A stretch of 64,000 bases of DNA from Rhizorhabdus phycosphaerae (GTDB taxonomy: Bacteria; Pseudomonadota; Alphaproteobacteria; Sphingomonadales; Sphingomonadaceae), in contig NZ_CP049107.1 of the NCBI RefSeq assembly GCF_011044255.1, positions 2,071,501 through 2,135,500 on the forward strand, written 5' to 3'. Positions 35,526-45,041 of this stretch are shown here, in pieces. The position numbers were made by a program, and so were the translations under genes. The first letter of the stretch is position 1; every line of letters starts with the position of its first letter. Under the pieces are notes generated by a model. It did not search any database and was not told where the DNA came from. It worked only from the letters and a program-made list of their open reading frames with translations.

Positions 35526-37037
35526 TCAGCCGGCGAGCAGCTCGCGGTGCTCCTCGCGGAGCAGCGCCTTCTGCACCTTCCCCATGGCGTTCTTTGGAAG
35601 CGCCTCGACGAACAGGATGGCGCGCGGCTGTTTGTAGCGCGCCAGCCGGTCGACAAGGCCCGCACGGATCGCCTCGGCATCGGCGAAGCCCTTTTCGCGC
35701 GGCACGACGACAGCAACGGGCGCCTCGCCCAGATCGCGGTGGGGCACGGCGATCACGGCGGATTCATGGACCTGCGGCAATTCGTCGAGCGCGGTTTCGA
35801 CCTCGGCGGGATAGACATTATAGCCGCCCGAGATGATCAGGTCCTTGGCCCGCCCGACCAGCGTCACATAGCCACGCTCGTCGATGAAGCCGAGGTCGCC
35901 CGAGACGAAATAACCGTCGCGGAACTCGGCAGCGGTCTTCTCGGGCATGCGCCAATAGCCTTTGAAGACATTGGGCCCGGCGATCTCGACCACGCCGACC
36001 TCGCCCACCGGCATTTCGGCGCCCGTATCGGGATCGGCGATCCGGATCGACACCCCCGGCAGCGGCATGCCGACCGTTCCGGCGATCCGCTCCCCCTCAT
36101 AGGGGTTGGAGATGTTCATGTTGGTCTCGGTCATGCCATAGCGTTCGAGGATCGCGTGACCGGTGCGCTCGCGAAACTCGCGGTGGATGTCCGCCGACAG
36201 CGGTGCCGAGCCGGAGACGAACAGCCGCATGTGGCGGGTCAGCGCGCGGTCGAAGCGGGGATCGTCGAGCAGGCGGATGTAGAAGGTCGGGACGCCCATC
36301 ATCGTGGTTGCCGACGGCAGCCGCGCGATCACCTCGCCCGCGTCGAAGCGCGGCAGGAAGATCATCGACGCCCCGGCGGCAAGGACAATGTTGGTCGCGA
36401 CGAACAGCCCGTGGGTGTGGAAGATCGGCAGCGCGTGCAGCAGCACGTCGTCGGCCGTGAAGCGCCATTCCTCGCGCAGCACGAAGGCGTTGGAGCCGAG
36501 ATTGTCGTGGCTCAGCATCGCGCCTTTGGAGCGACCGGTCGTGCCCGAGGTGTAGAGGATCGCGGCGAGATCATCGTCGTCGCGAGGCACATCGTCGAAC
36601 GCAGTCGGGCTGGCATCGGCCAGACCGGACAGGCTCCCCTCGCGCGCCGGTCCCAGCGTCTCGACCCTGGCTACGCCCGCGTCCCGGGCAAGCGCTTCCG
36701 CGGCGTCGCGCATGGCCGGGTCACAGACGAACAGCGCGGGTTCGGCGTCGCGCAGGAAATGATCGAGCTCTCCGGCGGTGTAGGCTGTGTTGAGCGGCAG
36801 GAAGATCGCACCCGCGCGCAGCGCACCGAGATAGAGCATCAGCATGTCGACGCTCTTTTCGGCCTGCACCGCAACCCGATCGCCGATGCCGACGCCGCAG
36901 TTTCGCAGGACATTGGCAAAGGCAGCCGAGCGCTTCTCCAGATCGCCATAGGTGACGGTCGCACCGTCGGCGAGGTGGAGGAAAGGCGCGGCCGGATCGG
37001 GGAAGCCGGCGGCGAGACGGGTGTAGAGATTGCTCAT
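35526..37037 (-). CDS. Malonyl-CoA synthetase (MatB-like acyl-CoA ligase)
   Basis: 503 residues, full-length AMP-forming ligase in the cytoplasm. Activates a carboxylic acid as acyl-AMP then CoA thioester. Seen: AMP-binding P-loop YTSGTTGRSKG, the branch-specific GLFVATNIVLAAGA, YGMTETNMNISNPYEGER, and the catalytic lysine near the C-terminus (PKNAMGKVQK). The SNPYEGER and PLPGV spacing matches malonyl-CoA synthetases (MatB); a methylmalonate or other small diacid is an alternative. It lies 11 nt downstream of the flippase gene, so it may be read through. Confidence 0.87.
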   Translation of the reverse strand: MSNLYTRLAAGFPDPAAPFLHLADGATVTYGDLEKRSAAFANVLRNCGVGIGDRVAVQAEKSVDMLMLYLGALRAGAIFLPLNTAYTAGELDHFLRDAEPALFVCDPAMRDAAEALARDAGVARVETLGPAREGSLSGLADASPTAFDDVPRDDDDLAAILYTSGTTGRSKGAMLSHDNLGSNAFVLREEWRFTADDVLLHALPIFHTHGLFVATNIVLAAGASMIFLPRFDAGEVIARLPSATTMMGVPTFYIRLLDDPRFDRALTRHMRLFVSGSAPLSADIHREFRERTGHAILERYGMTETNMNISNPYEGERIAGTVGMPLPGVSIRIADPDTGAEMPVGEVGVVEIAGPNVFKGYWRMPEKTAAEFRDGYFVSGDLGFIDERGYVTLVGRAKDLIISGGYNVYPAEVETALDELPQVHESAVIAVPHRDLGEAPVAVVVPREKGFADAEAIRAGLVDRLARYKQPRAILFVEALPKNAMGKVQKALLREEHRELLAG

Positions 37038-37048
37038 GGAAGCGCTCC

Positions 37049-38371
37049 TTAGGCGCTAACGGCCCGCGGTGCAGCCCCCTGCGACGCCGCCCGACCGAGC
37101 AGGAAGCGCATCAGCAGCGACGCCGCAACCGTCGCCCCGGCTGCGCCGATAGGCCCTGCGAGATGGAGCCCGACGAAGAGCAGCGCAGCGAACAGCAGCG
37201 CCCCGAGCAGGCGGATATGCAGCACCGTCCCCGCCTCCCCACGCGCCACGAGCAGCGGTTCGAGCGTGAAACCGGAAAGATCGACCGCGACGCCGATCGC
37301 GAGCAGCGCCAGCATCCAGCGCGCAAAACCGAACTCCTCCCCGGCCAGCAGCCGGATAAGCAGCGGGCCGCACAGCGTTCCGAGCAGCAGCGCCAATGCC
37401 CCCAGCAGCAGGCCGAGCCGCGCCACGCGTGAACCGACCATGTCGAAGGTCGCATTGTCCTCATGCGCGTGGAGGCGCGCCAGCTCGGGATAGACGATGC
37501 GCGCGGCGATCTGGATCGGGCGAGCCAGCGCGCGCGCGATCTTGCTCGCGATGCGGAAGCCCCCTGCGGCGGTCGCGCCGGCCATGCCCCCCACGGCGAG
37601 CGTCGCCAGCTGCTCGGACAGAAGCCCGATCGTCCCTGCCGCATTGGTGGTCAGCATGAAATGCCAGATGCCGGGATTTTCGATCCGGCTCCGCAACAGG
37701 CTCGCGCGCGACCAGCGGATCTGCAGGTCGGTGCACAGCAGCGCAAAACTCCAGGTGGCGAGATGCTGGAGCAGCGCGGCAGCGGCCCAGGCGATCAGAA
37801 ACTGCTCGACCCCGCCGCCCAGGAACCACACGAACGCCGCCCCGGCGAGCCGGACCAGCGGCCCCACCGCCTGGGCATAGGTGATCAGGTCGAAGCGATC
37901 GACCAGCCGCAGCATGCCGGTCGGCGTCGCGCCGATCGACAGCAGCAGCGCGACGCCGAACCAGGCCGCGCGGTCCTGTTCATAGGCCGCCCAGCCGAGG
38001 AAGGACGCGACGATCGGTACCGCAAGCAGGGCGACCATCGCCCCGAGAAGAGCCCCGGCCGTGTCGAGCAGCGTGGTAAAGGCGAGCAATCGTCCCAGCC
38101 GGTCGCTGGCCGAAGCCGCGATGTGCAGCGTCCCGTAGCGGATCACCGTCTGCCATGACTGGAGCTGCGCGACATTGGCGATCGCCTGTCCATAAGCCAG
38201 CACGAGCGAGAATTCGCCGAAGCCCGCCGGCCCCAGCGCGCGGGCGGCGATCCCCAGATAGGCGATGCTGGCGATCGCCTGGAATCCGCGTCCGCCGAGC
38301 AGCCAGGCGAGGTTCCGCCCCATGCGCGAGAAGATGGCGGCACCGGACGGTGCCGTCGCGGCCGGCGTCAT
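37049..38371 (-). CDS. Polysaccharide flippase (Wzx/MATE-like)
   Basis: 440 residues with about 12 hydrophobic segments; no signal peptide. Oligosaccharide-flippase superfamily, which moves lipid-linked glycans across the inner membrane. Seen: GRNLAWLLGGRGFQAIAS near the N-terminus, ARALGPAGFGEFSLVLAYGQ, and a duplicated six-helix organisation. Start ATG 38371 overlaps the glycosyltransferase stop in an ATGA, so the two are co-translated. An alternative start at Met17 would not change the core. With the glycosyltransferase it forms a small surface-glycan unit. Confidence 0.85.
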   Translation of the reverse strand: MTPAATAPSGAAIFSRMGRNLAWLLGGRGFQAIASIAYLGIAARALGPAGFGEFSLVLAYGQAIANVAQLQSWQTVIRYGTLHIAASASDRLGRLLAFTTLLDTAGALLGAMVALLAVPIVASFLGWAAYEQDRAAWFGVALLLSIGATPTGMLRLVDRFDLITYAQAVGPLVRLAGAAFVWFLGGGVEQFLIAWAAAALLQHLATWSFALLCTDLQIRWSRASLLRSRIENPGIWHFMLTTNAAGTIGLLSEQLATLAVGGMAGATAAGGFRIASKIARALARPIQIAARIVYPELARLHAHEDNATFDMVGSRVARLGLLLGALALLLGTLCGPLLIRLLAGEEFGFARWMLALLAIGVAVDLSGFTLEPLLVARGEAGTVLHIRLLGALLFAALLFVGLHLAGPIGAAGATVAASLLMRFLLGRAASQGAAPRAVSA

Positions 38372-39492
38372 GCGGCGCGGCGCACGCCTTCACGGCGCTC
38401 GGCCATCACCTGTTGTGCCAGGCGAAGATAGATGGGGGATGGCAGCCCGAAGTCGCGTGCCCGGTCGCCCGGACGAACGGCGTTCGGCGAGAGCTGACGC
38501 GCTATGGCCGCCGCCAGTTCCTCCGCATCCTCGCCGCCGACGAGCATGCCATGCCGTCCCTCGTCGAGCACGACCGCAGCATCGCCCGCCTTGCGGCTGG
38601 CAATCACCGGCGTGCCGACCGCCATCGCTTCGAGCAGGGCAAGAGACGACCCTTCCCAGCGGGACGGCAGCACGAAGGTCGCGGCACGCGCCGCCCAGGC
38701 GAAGACATTGGTGGTCTCCCCGGCCAGCAGGAAATCCTCGCCCAGCCCAGCCGCCGAAGCCCGTGCTTCGAGCTCAGCCCTTTCCTCGGCACTGCCCCCA
38801 CCGACGATGGCCAGCCGCAAACGGCGCGAGCGGCGCGCGGTGGCGACCGCATCGACGAGCAGGGAGAAATTCTTCTGCGGCCGCAGTCGCCCGATGCCCA
38901 GCACGACCGGCACCTCCTCTTCGAGCCAGGGGTGCGGGGCGGGCACCGCCGCCATCTCCAGAGCGTGATCGACATCGACCCCACTCGCAACGGTGACCGC
39001 GTGACCGGTCTCGACTGCCCGCGCCAGCACCGGTACCTGCCCCAGTGCGGCGCCGACCAGCGCGATCCGGTCGGCATCGTCGACCAGCCGCTGCATCCAG
39101 TGCATCCGCAGCGCGCCGCGCAGGCCATCGCCCCGCCGCACCTCGTTGCTGATGCGATAGATGCGGCGGATATGGTCGATGCCGCGGCAGGCGAGATGCG
39201 GCGTCGCATGACCGAGATTGCCCATCGACAGCAGCACGCCAGCCGGCTGTTCGCGCAGCCAGCGGCGAAGCGGGAAGGCAGCGGTAACGCGCGACGCTGC
39301 CGGGCTGGCCATCGGCTTCATCACGGCGACACGGTAGCGGCCGATGGCAGCGGCCTCCCGGAAGAAGCCCTCCGCATGCCCCGCGACGAGCGTCGTCGGG
39401 TGATGATCGACGCAATGGTCGGCGAGCATCAACGCATCGCGCACAACCCCGCTCGACCGGAAATCGTGAATGTAGATGTAGATGTGATCCAT
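38368..39492 (-). CDS. Glycosyltransferase, GT-B fold, family 4-like
   Basis: 374 residues, soluble or peripheral. Transfers a sugar from a nucleotide-sugar donor. Seen: N-terminal HDFRSSGVVRDALMLAD, C-terminal domain with VLGIGRLRPQKNFSLLVDAV and the E-x7-E donor motif PSRWEGSSLALLEAMAVGTP. Overlaps the flippase gene by 4 nt. The 61-bp gap to the divergent ATP-grasp gene at 39554 should hold promoters for both directions. Donor and acceptor are unknown. Confidence 0.9.
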   Translation of the reverse strand: MDHIYIYIHDFRSSGVVRDALMLADHCVDHHPTTLVAGHAEGFFREAAAIGRYRVAVMKPMASPAASRVTAAFPLRRWLREQPAGVLLSMGNLGHATPHLACRGIDHIRRIYRISNEVRRGDGLRGALRMHWMQRLVDDADRIALVGAALGQVPVLARAVETGHAVTVASGVDVDHALEMAAVPAPHPWLEEEVPVVLGIGRLRPQKNFSLLVDAVATARRSRRLRLAIVGGGSAEERAELEARASAAGLGEDFLLAGETTNVFAWAARAATFVLPSRWEGSSLALLEAMAVGTPVIASRKAGDAAVVLDEGRHGMLVGGEDAEELAAAIARQLSPNAVRPGDRARDFGLPSPIYLRLAQQVMAERREGVRRAA

Positions 39493-39553
39493 ATGCCCAG
39501 GTCCGACCCGAAAGCGTCACGCTAGCCGACATATATGACGGTCCCGCGAGACG

Positions 39554-40714
39554 ATGGAGCGCCGACGACCCATGGCGGGCTATGACCACATCTATTTCCT
39601 GAAGAAGGCCTGGCCCCTCTATCCGGGCATATTCGAGCCTCGTTCGGCGGGCTTCCTGCGGGACCATTATGCGCGCCGTCGTCGGCAACGCAGCGCGGCA
39701 CGGGCGCTGGCAGACGCCGCCATCGGCCTCGCCTTCCACGCATGGATTCCTTTGCGTGCAGGCGCCGTCCAGCGCAGGTTCGGGCTCGACGCAGCGTGGC
39801 GCCGCCGGGCCGTCGCCATCGCCCGCGCCCGCTTCGCCGACCCCAACGACATTGCGCTTTTCCGCATCGAGCGCGTCGAGCAACTCGACGATTATGTCCG
39901 CCGATTCGAGGATGCGGCGATAAACAAGCGGTTGAACCCGCTCGGCTGGACCAGCGATTGCGTACTCTCCGACAAGCACCGCTTCGCCGAGCGCTGTGCC
40001 GCAAGCGGCCTGCCCTGCCCGCCGACGGTGGCTCTGGTGGAGAAGGGACGCGCCGAGGTGCGGATCGATCCCGCCGATCAGCCGATGATCGCGAAACCCA
40101 GGCGGGGCGAGGGCGGCGACGGAGTCCGCATGCTGGGCCCGATCGCCGACCGATCGGCGCTGATGGCGCGGCTGCAGACGGGCGGCGACGACGTGATCGT
40201 GCAGCCGCTGGTGACGGTCCATCCATCGCTGGCCGATATAGCGCTCGGCGCGCTGCCCACCGTCCGCATCGTCACCATGCTCGACGAGCAAGGCCAGCCC
40301 GAAGTGGTCAGCGCGACTTTCCGTTGCGCGTCGGACCCGAAAGCGCGCGTCGACAATATGAAGGCCGGAGGATTGATCGTTCCCGTCGATCTGGAGGAGG
40401 GCAGGCTGGGGCTTGGCTGCTTCGGCTATGGCGGGGGAGATCATGACCGTCATCCCGCCACCGGCGCACCGATCGAGGGACGCCGACTTCCCGATTGGTC
40501 CGACATGCGGGCACTGGCCAGGCGGGCCCATCGCGAGGCGTTCGTCGATTATGTGATCATCGGCTGGGACATCGCCCCGTCGCCCCAAGGCCCTATCCTG
40601 ATCGAGGGGAACGGAAAGCCGGGGGTTCTGATGCCGCAGCGCGCCGCCCGGCGCGGGCTGGGCGCAGGCCGCTATGGCAACCTGCTCGCTTATCATCTCG
40701 CCATGAAAGCGTAG
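39554..40714 (+). CDS. Sugar-transfer-associated ATP-grasp protein
   Basis: 386 residues. ATP-grasp enzymes join a carboxylate to an amine, thiol or other nucleophile through an acyl-phosphate. This one fits the branch found next to glycosyltransferase genes. Seen: AINKRLNPLGWTSDCVLSDK, the lysine-containing MIAKPRRGEGGDGV, TVRIVTML, KAGGLIVPVD, and the metal-site IIGWDIAPSPQGPILIEGN. No signal peptide. ATG 39554 has weak ribosome signal; ATG 39572 (MAGYDHIY) is an equal candidate. It lies divergent from the glycosyltransferase gene, suggesting decoration of a surface glycan with an amino-acid-like group. Substrate unknown. Confidence 0.82.
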   Translation: MERRRPMAGYDHIYFLKKAWPLYPGIFEPRSAGFLRDHYARRRRQRSAARALADAAIGLAFHAWIPLRAGAVQRRFGLDAAWRRRAVAIARARFADPNDIALFRIERVEQLDDYVRRFEDAAINKRLNPLGWTSDCVLSDKHRFAERCAASGLPCPPTVALVEKGRAEVRIDPADQPMIAKPRRGEGGDGVRMLGPIADRSALMARLQTGGDDVIVQPLVTVHPSLADIALGALPTVRIVTMLDEQGQPEVVSATFRCASDPKARVDNMKAGGLIVPVDLEEGRLGLGCFGYGGGDHDRHPATGAPIEGRRLPDWSDMRALARRAHREAFVDYVIIGWDIAPSPQGPILIEGNGKPGVLMPQRAARRGLGAGRYGNLLAYHLAMKA

Positions 40715-40825
40715 CGTCCCCGTAACCCAGCCGCCCTTCGCGCGTCATACGCCCCGCTTATTTTCGACCGGCCCGACCGAACCCGCCGGAGATCGTCTCC
40801 GCGCACGGCAGGGCCGGAGACCGGA

Positions 40826-41854
40826 ATGACTCGTATCGCGGCACCGAGCGTGCTTCCCGCGTCGGCGAAACGCGCGCTCAGCATCCTCCTGATCGCCAAG
40901 CATGTGCTTTGGGAAGGGGGCCTTCATCCCAGTGACGGCACGCATGCGACCTATCATCGAGAGATGCGGACAACGCTCGAGGAGATCGGCGTGAACCTGG
41001 TCCTCGCCGACAGCTATCAGGCGCTGTTCGAGGAGCCCGACGCCGACTTCGTCTTCCCCCTGCTCAATCGCGGTGGCTTCCTCAACTCGGAGATGCTGCT
41101 GCCGATCCTGTGCGAGCGCCACCGCATTCCCTATCTGGGCGCGAACCCGATCCTGCGCGGCCTGTCGGACGACAAGCACCTGTCGAAGCACATGGCGGTG
41201 GCGCGCGGGCTGCCAACGGCGCCCTGGACCATCTTCCGGCGTGGGGCGGCCATCGATCTCTCGGCGGTTCCGCCCGCGCGCAAATGGGTGGTCAAACCCA
41301 ACGCATCCTCGGCGAGCTGGGGCATCAGCGCGGCCGACGACCTCGCCGACATCGGCGCGGCGGTCGACCGGCTGCACCGCGAAGGCCATGACGTCATCGT
41401 CGAGCCCTTCATCCCCGGCCACGACATCGAGGTTTGCGTGATCACCCGCGAGGGACGCCCCTTCATCCTGCCGATGCAGATCGTCGAGCAGGAGGATCCC
41501 CACTATCTGCGCACCTATCTGGAGAAGCGGAACCTGATCGACGGACAGGCCTATGAGATCCGCCCGCTGCGAGACGAGGCGGTGATCGCCGAGGCCGAGC
41601 GCCAGTCGCTTGCGCTGATGCAGGAGTTCCTGCCGTTCGATTATGGCCGGTTCGAGTTCCGTCTGGACAGCCGCACCGGCGAGGTTCGCTTCATGGAGGT
41701 GAACCTCAACTGCAACCTCTGGTCGCGCAAGACGATCTCCATGGCGGCACGGCAGATCGGCTGGAGCCATGCCGAGCTGATCGAGACGATCCTGACCGAG
41801 AGCCTCGCGCGGCATGGGCTTCTGCAGCAGGTCCCCCAACGTGTTGCTGCCTGA
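40826..41854 (+). CDS. ATP-grasp ligase, D-Ala-D-Ala-ligase-like
   Basis: 342 residues. N-terminal pre-ATP-grasp part (DGTHATYHREMRTTLEEIGV; DADFVFPLLNRGGF), then the ATP-grasp core with LSDDKHLSKHMAVARGLPT, KWVVKPNASSASWGI, IVEPFIPGHDIEVCVITREG and the metal ligands in RFMEVNLNCN. It resembles D-alanine-D-alanine ligase but the SSASWGI nucleotide loop differs from true Ddl. A GGAG ribosome site precedes the start. It sits 111 bp after another ATP-grasp gene and overlaps a nucleotidyltransferase gene, so the three probably build one modified small molecule or glycan. Confidence 0.84.
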   Translation: MTRIAAPSVLPASAKRALSILLIAKHVLWEGGLHPSDGTHATYHREMRTTLEEIGVNLVLADSYQALFEEPDADFVFPLLNRGGFLNSEMLLPILCERHRIPYLGANPILRGLSDDKHLSKHMAVARGLPTAPWTIFRRGAAIDLSAVPPARKWVVKPNASSASWGISAADDLADIGAAVDRLHREGHDVIVEPFIPGHDIEVCVITREGRPFILPMQIVEQEDPHYLRTYLEKRNLIDGQAYEIRPLRDEAVIAEAERQSLALMQEFLPFDYGRFEFRLDSRTGEVRFMEVNLNCNLWSRKTISMAARQIGWSHAELIETILTESLARHGLLQQVPQRVAA

Positions 41855-42677
41855 GCCCGGCTTCAGCGCCGCTATCCTTGCGGCACAGCGTCCCGGTGTC
41901 GTCGACCCGCTGGCAGAAGCGCATGGCGTGTCGCACAAATGCCTCGTCCCGATCGACGATGCCCCGCTGATCGCGCATGTCGTCGCGGCGCTGCGGAACT
42001 CGTCCGGCTGCCGGCGCATCCTGATCGTGGTCGAGCCCGCCATGTTCGCGCCCCTGCGCGATCTGCTGGGCGATGGGTCCCCGGCGATCGACTTCGTCGC
42101 GGCAGCCGACAATCTGGCCGACAGCGTGCTCGCCGCCGCCGAAGCGGCAGAGGGCATGATGATCGTCACGACGGCGGACAATGTCCTGCTTACCCCGGCC
42201 GCCGTCGAAGCCGTGGTGCGCGACCTGCATACGGGCGCCGATGTCAGCGTGGCGCTCGCCACGCGCGAGAGCGTACTGGCCGCCCATCCGGAGGGCCAGC
42301 GCCGCTTCTACCGCTTCAGCGACGTCGAGGTTTCCAACTGCAATCTCTACGGGTTCGGCGGACGCCGGGCCGTCGCGGCGGCCGAGAGCTTTCGCAGCGG
42401 CGGACAGTTCGCGAAGAAGCCCCTGCGCCTGCTCGCGGCGGTGGGCGCGGCGAATGTCGCGCTGCTCCTTCTTCACCGCCTTTCGCTGGCGGGTGCCTTC
42501 GACCGGCTGTCGCGGCGGTTCGACCTGCGCATCGCGCCTTTGATCATCGAGGATGGGTCGCACGCCATCGACGTCGATAACGAACGAACCTATCGCGTCG
42601 CCTCGCTGCTCCTCCGCCAGCGCGGCCAGACGCCGCGACGGATGATGGAGCGCGTCGCCGAGATGCTGGTGGGCTGA
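41841..42677 (+). CDS. Nucleotidyltransferase, MobA-like (NTP-transferase fold)
   Basis: About 278 residues. NTP-transferase fold that charges a small phosphate or alcohol with a nucleotide. Seen: AAILAAQRPG-type N-terminal loop (altered, without the usual GGxGxR), CLVPIDDAPLIAHVV, TTADNVLLTPAAVEAVV (the D-N replaces D-x-D), NCNLYGFGG, and a late D-V-D-N. The N-terminal glycine loop is degenerate, so nucleotide binding may be modified. GTG 41841 is preferred (overlapping the ligase by 14 nt); ATG 41814 would overlap by 41 nt. Converges with LysR 4 nt downstream. Product unknown. Confidence 0.75.
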   Translation: MLLPEPGFSAAILAAQRPGVVDPLAEAHGVSHKCLVPIDDAPLIAHVVAALRNSSGCRRILIVVEPAMFAPLRDLLGDGSPAIDFVAAADNLADSVLAAAEAAEGMMIVTTADNVLLTPAAVEAVVRDLHTGADVSVALATRESVLAAHPEGQRRFYRFSDVEVSNCNLYGFGGRRAVAAAESFRSGGQFAKKPLRLLAAVGAANVALLLLHRLSLAGAFDRLSRRFDLRIAPLIIEDGSHAIDVDNERTYRVASLLLRQRGQTPRRMMERVAEMLVG

Positions 42678-42681
42678 CCGA

Positions 42682-43557
42682 TCAGCCGCCGATCCGCAGC
42701 AGGGCCGCGCGATCGAACAGCGCGCGGACGAGGGGATCCCGCTCCTGCCGGCGGACCGCGACGTGGAACTCGATCGACCGGTCGAGCTCGGGCCAAAGCC
42801 GCACGAACGTGCCGCTGTCGAGCTGGTCGGCGACCATCGGGCGCGGCACGAGGCTCAATCCCCCATCTGCGGCGACCAGGTCGATCAGCATGCGTGCATT
42901 GTTGCAGATGTGGATAGCAGGCCGGCCGGCGCCACCTTCCTCCAGCGCCGACAGGGCGAGGCCATGGATTGGCGAGTGACGGTGCAGCAGCCAGATCGGA
43001 AGCGATCCGGGCCCGCTCACCGCGCGGCGGGCAACGGCGGGTGAAGCGACCCAGACAAGATCGACGCTTCCCACCGGCGCCGTCTCGACATTCGGGGTCG
43101 CGACGGGCCCCGCGACGAAGATCAGGTCGTTGGCGGCGCCCAGCAGCTTCTGGAGCATATTGTGCGAGAGATCGATGTCGACCTCGAGCGAGGCCTGCGG
43201 AAAGTCGTCCTGCAACGCTCTGAGGAAGGGCGGCAGGACGGTGGCGGCAACGATCTCGCCGGTACCGATCCGCACGATACCGGCGGTCCCGGAGAGCCGG
43301 GCCGAGTGAAGCAATGTCCGCTCGATCGACGCCCAGAGCGGCTCGCACTCTTCCACCAATTGCCGCCCCCTGGCGGTCAGCACCATGTTGCGACCGGCGC
43401 GCTGGAAGATGTCGAACCCCACCTGTCCCTCCAATTCACGGATTCGCGCCGAGATTGCGGGCTGGGTGGTGTTGAGACGGTCGGCGGCGGCTGCGAAGGT
43501 GCCGAGCCGGCTGATCCAGAGCAGCGTTTCGAGATGATAGAGCGAAATGCGTCGCAT
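42682..43557 (-). CDS. LysR-family transcriptional regulator
   Basis: 291 residues, standard for LysR. N-terminal winged helix (LYHLETLLWISRLGTFAAAA, then TTQPAISARIRELE) and a periplasmic-binding-like effector domain (about 90-290; VRIGTGEIVAATVLP, GLSLVPRPMV). It is divergent from scoAB with 84 bp between and a T-N11-A dyad at its own start, so it most likely controls scoAB and itself. The effector may be a beta-keto acid or a CoA-pathway metabolite; this is inferred from the target. Confidence 0.92.
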   Translation of the reverse strand: MRRISLYHLETLLWISRLGTFAAAADRLNTTQPAISARIRELEGQVGFDIFQRAGRNMVLTARGRQLVEECEPLWASIERTLLHSARLSGTAGIVRIGTGEIVAATVLPPFLRALQDDFPQASLEVDIDLSHNMLQKLLGAANDLIFVAGPVATPNVETAPVGSVDLVWVASPAVARRAVSGPGSLPIWLLHRHSPIHGLALSALEEGGAGRPAIHICNNARMLIDLVAADGGLSLVPRPMVADQLDSGTFVRLWPELDRSIEFHVAVRRQERDPLVRALFDRAALLRIGG

Positions 43558-43570
43558 AAGCCGAGGTTAT
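43556..43570. promoter_or_regulatory. LysR box (ATAA-N7-TTAT)
   Basis: ATAA-GCCGAGG-TTAT is a perfect 4-bp dyad with T-N11-A, the LysR consensus. It overlaps the LysR start codon and lies 72-86 bp before the scoA GTG, where an activator site would be expected. A possible scoA promoter TTGGAT-N17-TTAACC follows at about 43593-43621. Confidence 0.55.
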
Positions 43571-43641
43571 GGATATCATCAAAGAACAACAATTGGATTT
43601 TATGATTTGGCCCACTTAACCCAAGGGCAGGAGGTACTGCC

Positions 43642-44349
43642 GTGACCAAGATCTACGATAGCGCGGAAGCCGCGCTCGACGGGCTTCTGTTTGACGGAAT
43701 GACGATCTGCTCCGGAGGCTTCGGCCTGTGCGGGGTGCCGGATCGCCTGATCGACGCGATCCAGGCCTCTGGCGTGAAGAAGCTCGTCGTCGCCTCGAAC
43801 AATGCCGGCATCGACGGCGAAGGCCTGGGCAAGCTGCTGCGTACCCGCCAGGTCGCCAAGATGATCGCCTCCTATGTCGGCGAGAACAAGGAGTTCGAAC
43901 GGCAATATCTGGCGGGCGAGCTCGAGGTCGAATTCTGCCCGCAGGGTACGCTCGCCGAGCGGATGCGCGCCGGCGGCGCAGGCATTCCCGGCTTCTACAC
44001 CAAGACCGGCGTCGGCACGCTCGTTGCCGAGGGCAAGGAGACCAAGGAGTTCGACGGCGAGACCTATGTGCTCGAACGCGGCATCCGCGCCGACCTGTCG
44101 ATCATCAAGGGCTGGAAGGCCGACGAGAGCGGCAATCTGATCTTCCGCAAGACCGCGCGCAACTTCAACCAGCCGGCGGCGACCGCGGGCAAGATCTGCG
44201 TGGCGGAGGTCGAGGAAATCGTGCCGACCGGCAGCCTCGATCCCGATCACATCCATGTGCCGAGCATCTATGTGAAGCGGCTCGTGCTCGGCGCGCCCTA
44301 TGAGAAGAAGATCGAGTTCCGAACCGTGCGGCAGAGGGAGACGGCATAA
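43642..44349 (+). CDS. scoA: 3-oxoacid CoA-transferase subunit A
   Basis: 235 residues. With subunit B it moves CoA from succinyl-CoA to acetoacetate or a related 3-oxoacid. Seen: [20 protein letters not shown], the Gly-rich CoA loop, [20 protein letters not shown] and [14 protein letters not shown], all signature of the alpha subunit. GTG start with GGAGG 7 nt upstream. Shares one base with subunit B. Probably activated by the divergent LysR. Confidence 0.95.
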   Translation: MTKIYDSAEAALDGLLFDGMTICSGGFGLCGVPDRLIDAIQASGVKKLVVASNNAGIDGEGLGKLLRTRQVAKMIASYVGENKEFERQYLAGELEVEFCPQGTLAERMRAGGAGIPGFYTKTGVGTLVAEGKETKEFDGETYVLERGIRADLSIIKGWKADESGNLIFRKTARNFNQPAATAGKICVAEVEEIVPTGSLDPDHIHVPSIYVKRLVLGAPYEKKIEFRTVRQRETA

Positions 44350-44984
44350 TGGCCTGGGACCGCAACCAGATGGCGGCGCGCGCCGCCCGCGAACTGCAGG
44401 ACGGCTTCTACGTCAATCTCGGCATCGGCATTCCGACGCTGGTGGCGAACAACATTCCCGACGGCATGACCGTCACGCTGCAGTCCGAGAACGGCATGCT
44501 CGGCATCGGCCCTTTCCCCTATGAGGGCGAGGAGGATGCCGACCTGATCAACGCCGGCAAGCAGACGATCAGCGAACTGCCCTCGTCGAGCTATTTCTCC
44601 TCGTCCGACAGCTTCGCGATGATCCGCGGCGGGCATATCGACCTGACCGTCCTCGGCGCGATGGAAGTGTCCGAGCAGGGCGACATCGCCAACTGGATGA
44701 TCCCCGGCAAGATGGTGAAGGGCATGGGTGGCGCCATGGACCTCGTCGCCGGCGTCAAGAAGATCATCGTCGTGATGGAGCATTGCGCCAAGGATGGCAG
44801 CCCGAAGTTCATTCCGGCCTGCACGCTGCCGCTGACCGGCAAGAATGTCGTCGACATGATCGTCACCGATCTCGCCGTGTTTCAACGTCCCGACCATCAG
44901 TCGCCCTTCCGCCTGATCGAGACGGCGCCGGGCGTCACGGCCGATGAGATCGCGGCCAAGACGACCGCCCACTACATCGCCTGA
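44349..44984 (+). CDS. scoB: 3-oxoacid CoA-transferase subunit B
   Basis: 211 residues. The beta subunit carries the catalytic glutamate, seen in [12 protein letters not shown]. Other family motifs: [34 protein letters not shown], and [18 protein letters not shown]. Stop and start of the two subunits overlap in TAATG. A hairpin followed by TTCGTTT (45002-45041) ends the unit. Role: use of acetoacetate or a 3-oxoadipate-like acid; the exact acid is not readable. Confidence 0.95.
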   Translation: MAWDRNQMAARAARELQDGFYVNLGIGIPTLVANNIPDGMTVTLQSENGMLGIGPFPYEGEEDADLINAGKQTISELPSSSYFSSSDSFAMIRGGHIDLTVLGAMEVSEQGDIANWMIPGKMVKGMGGAMDLVAGVKKIIVVMEHCAKDGSPKFIPACTLPLTGKNVVDMIVTDLAVFQRPDHQSPFRLIETAPGVTADEIAAKTTAHYIA

Positions 44985-45001
44985 AGAAGCGCAGTACGAA
45001 C

Positions 45002-45041
45002 GGAGGCCGGCCGCCCGATGGCGCGTCGGCCTTCTTCGTTT
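45002..45041 (+). terminator. Terminator after scoB
   Basis: GGAGGCCG (45002-45009) pairs with CGGCCTTC (45027-45034), one G-U pair included, around a 17-nt loop and is followed by TTCGTTTC. It lies between the convergent scoB and TetR genes. Confidence 0.55.

Noticed and set aside
40789-40801. GGAGA-TCG-TCTCC dyad upstream of the second ATP-grasp gene as an operator
   Set aside because: Short arms in GC-rich DNA with no divergent regulator; could be chance.
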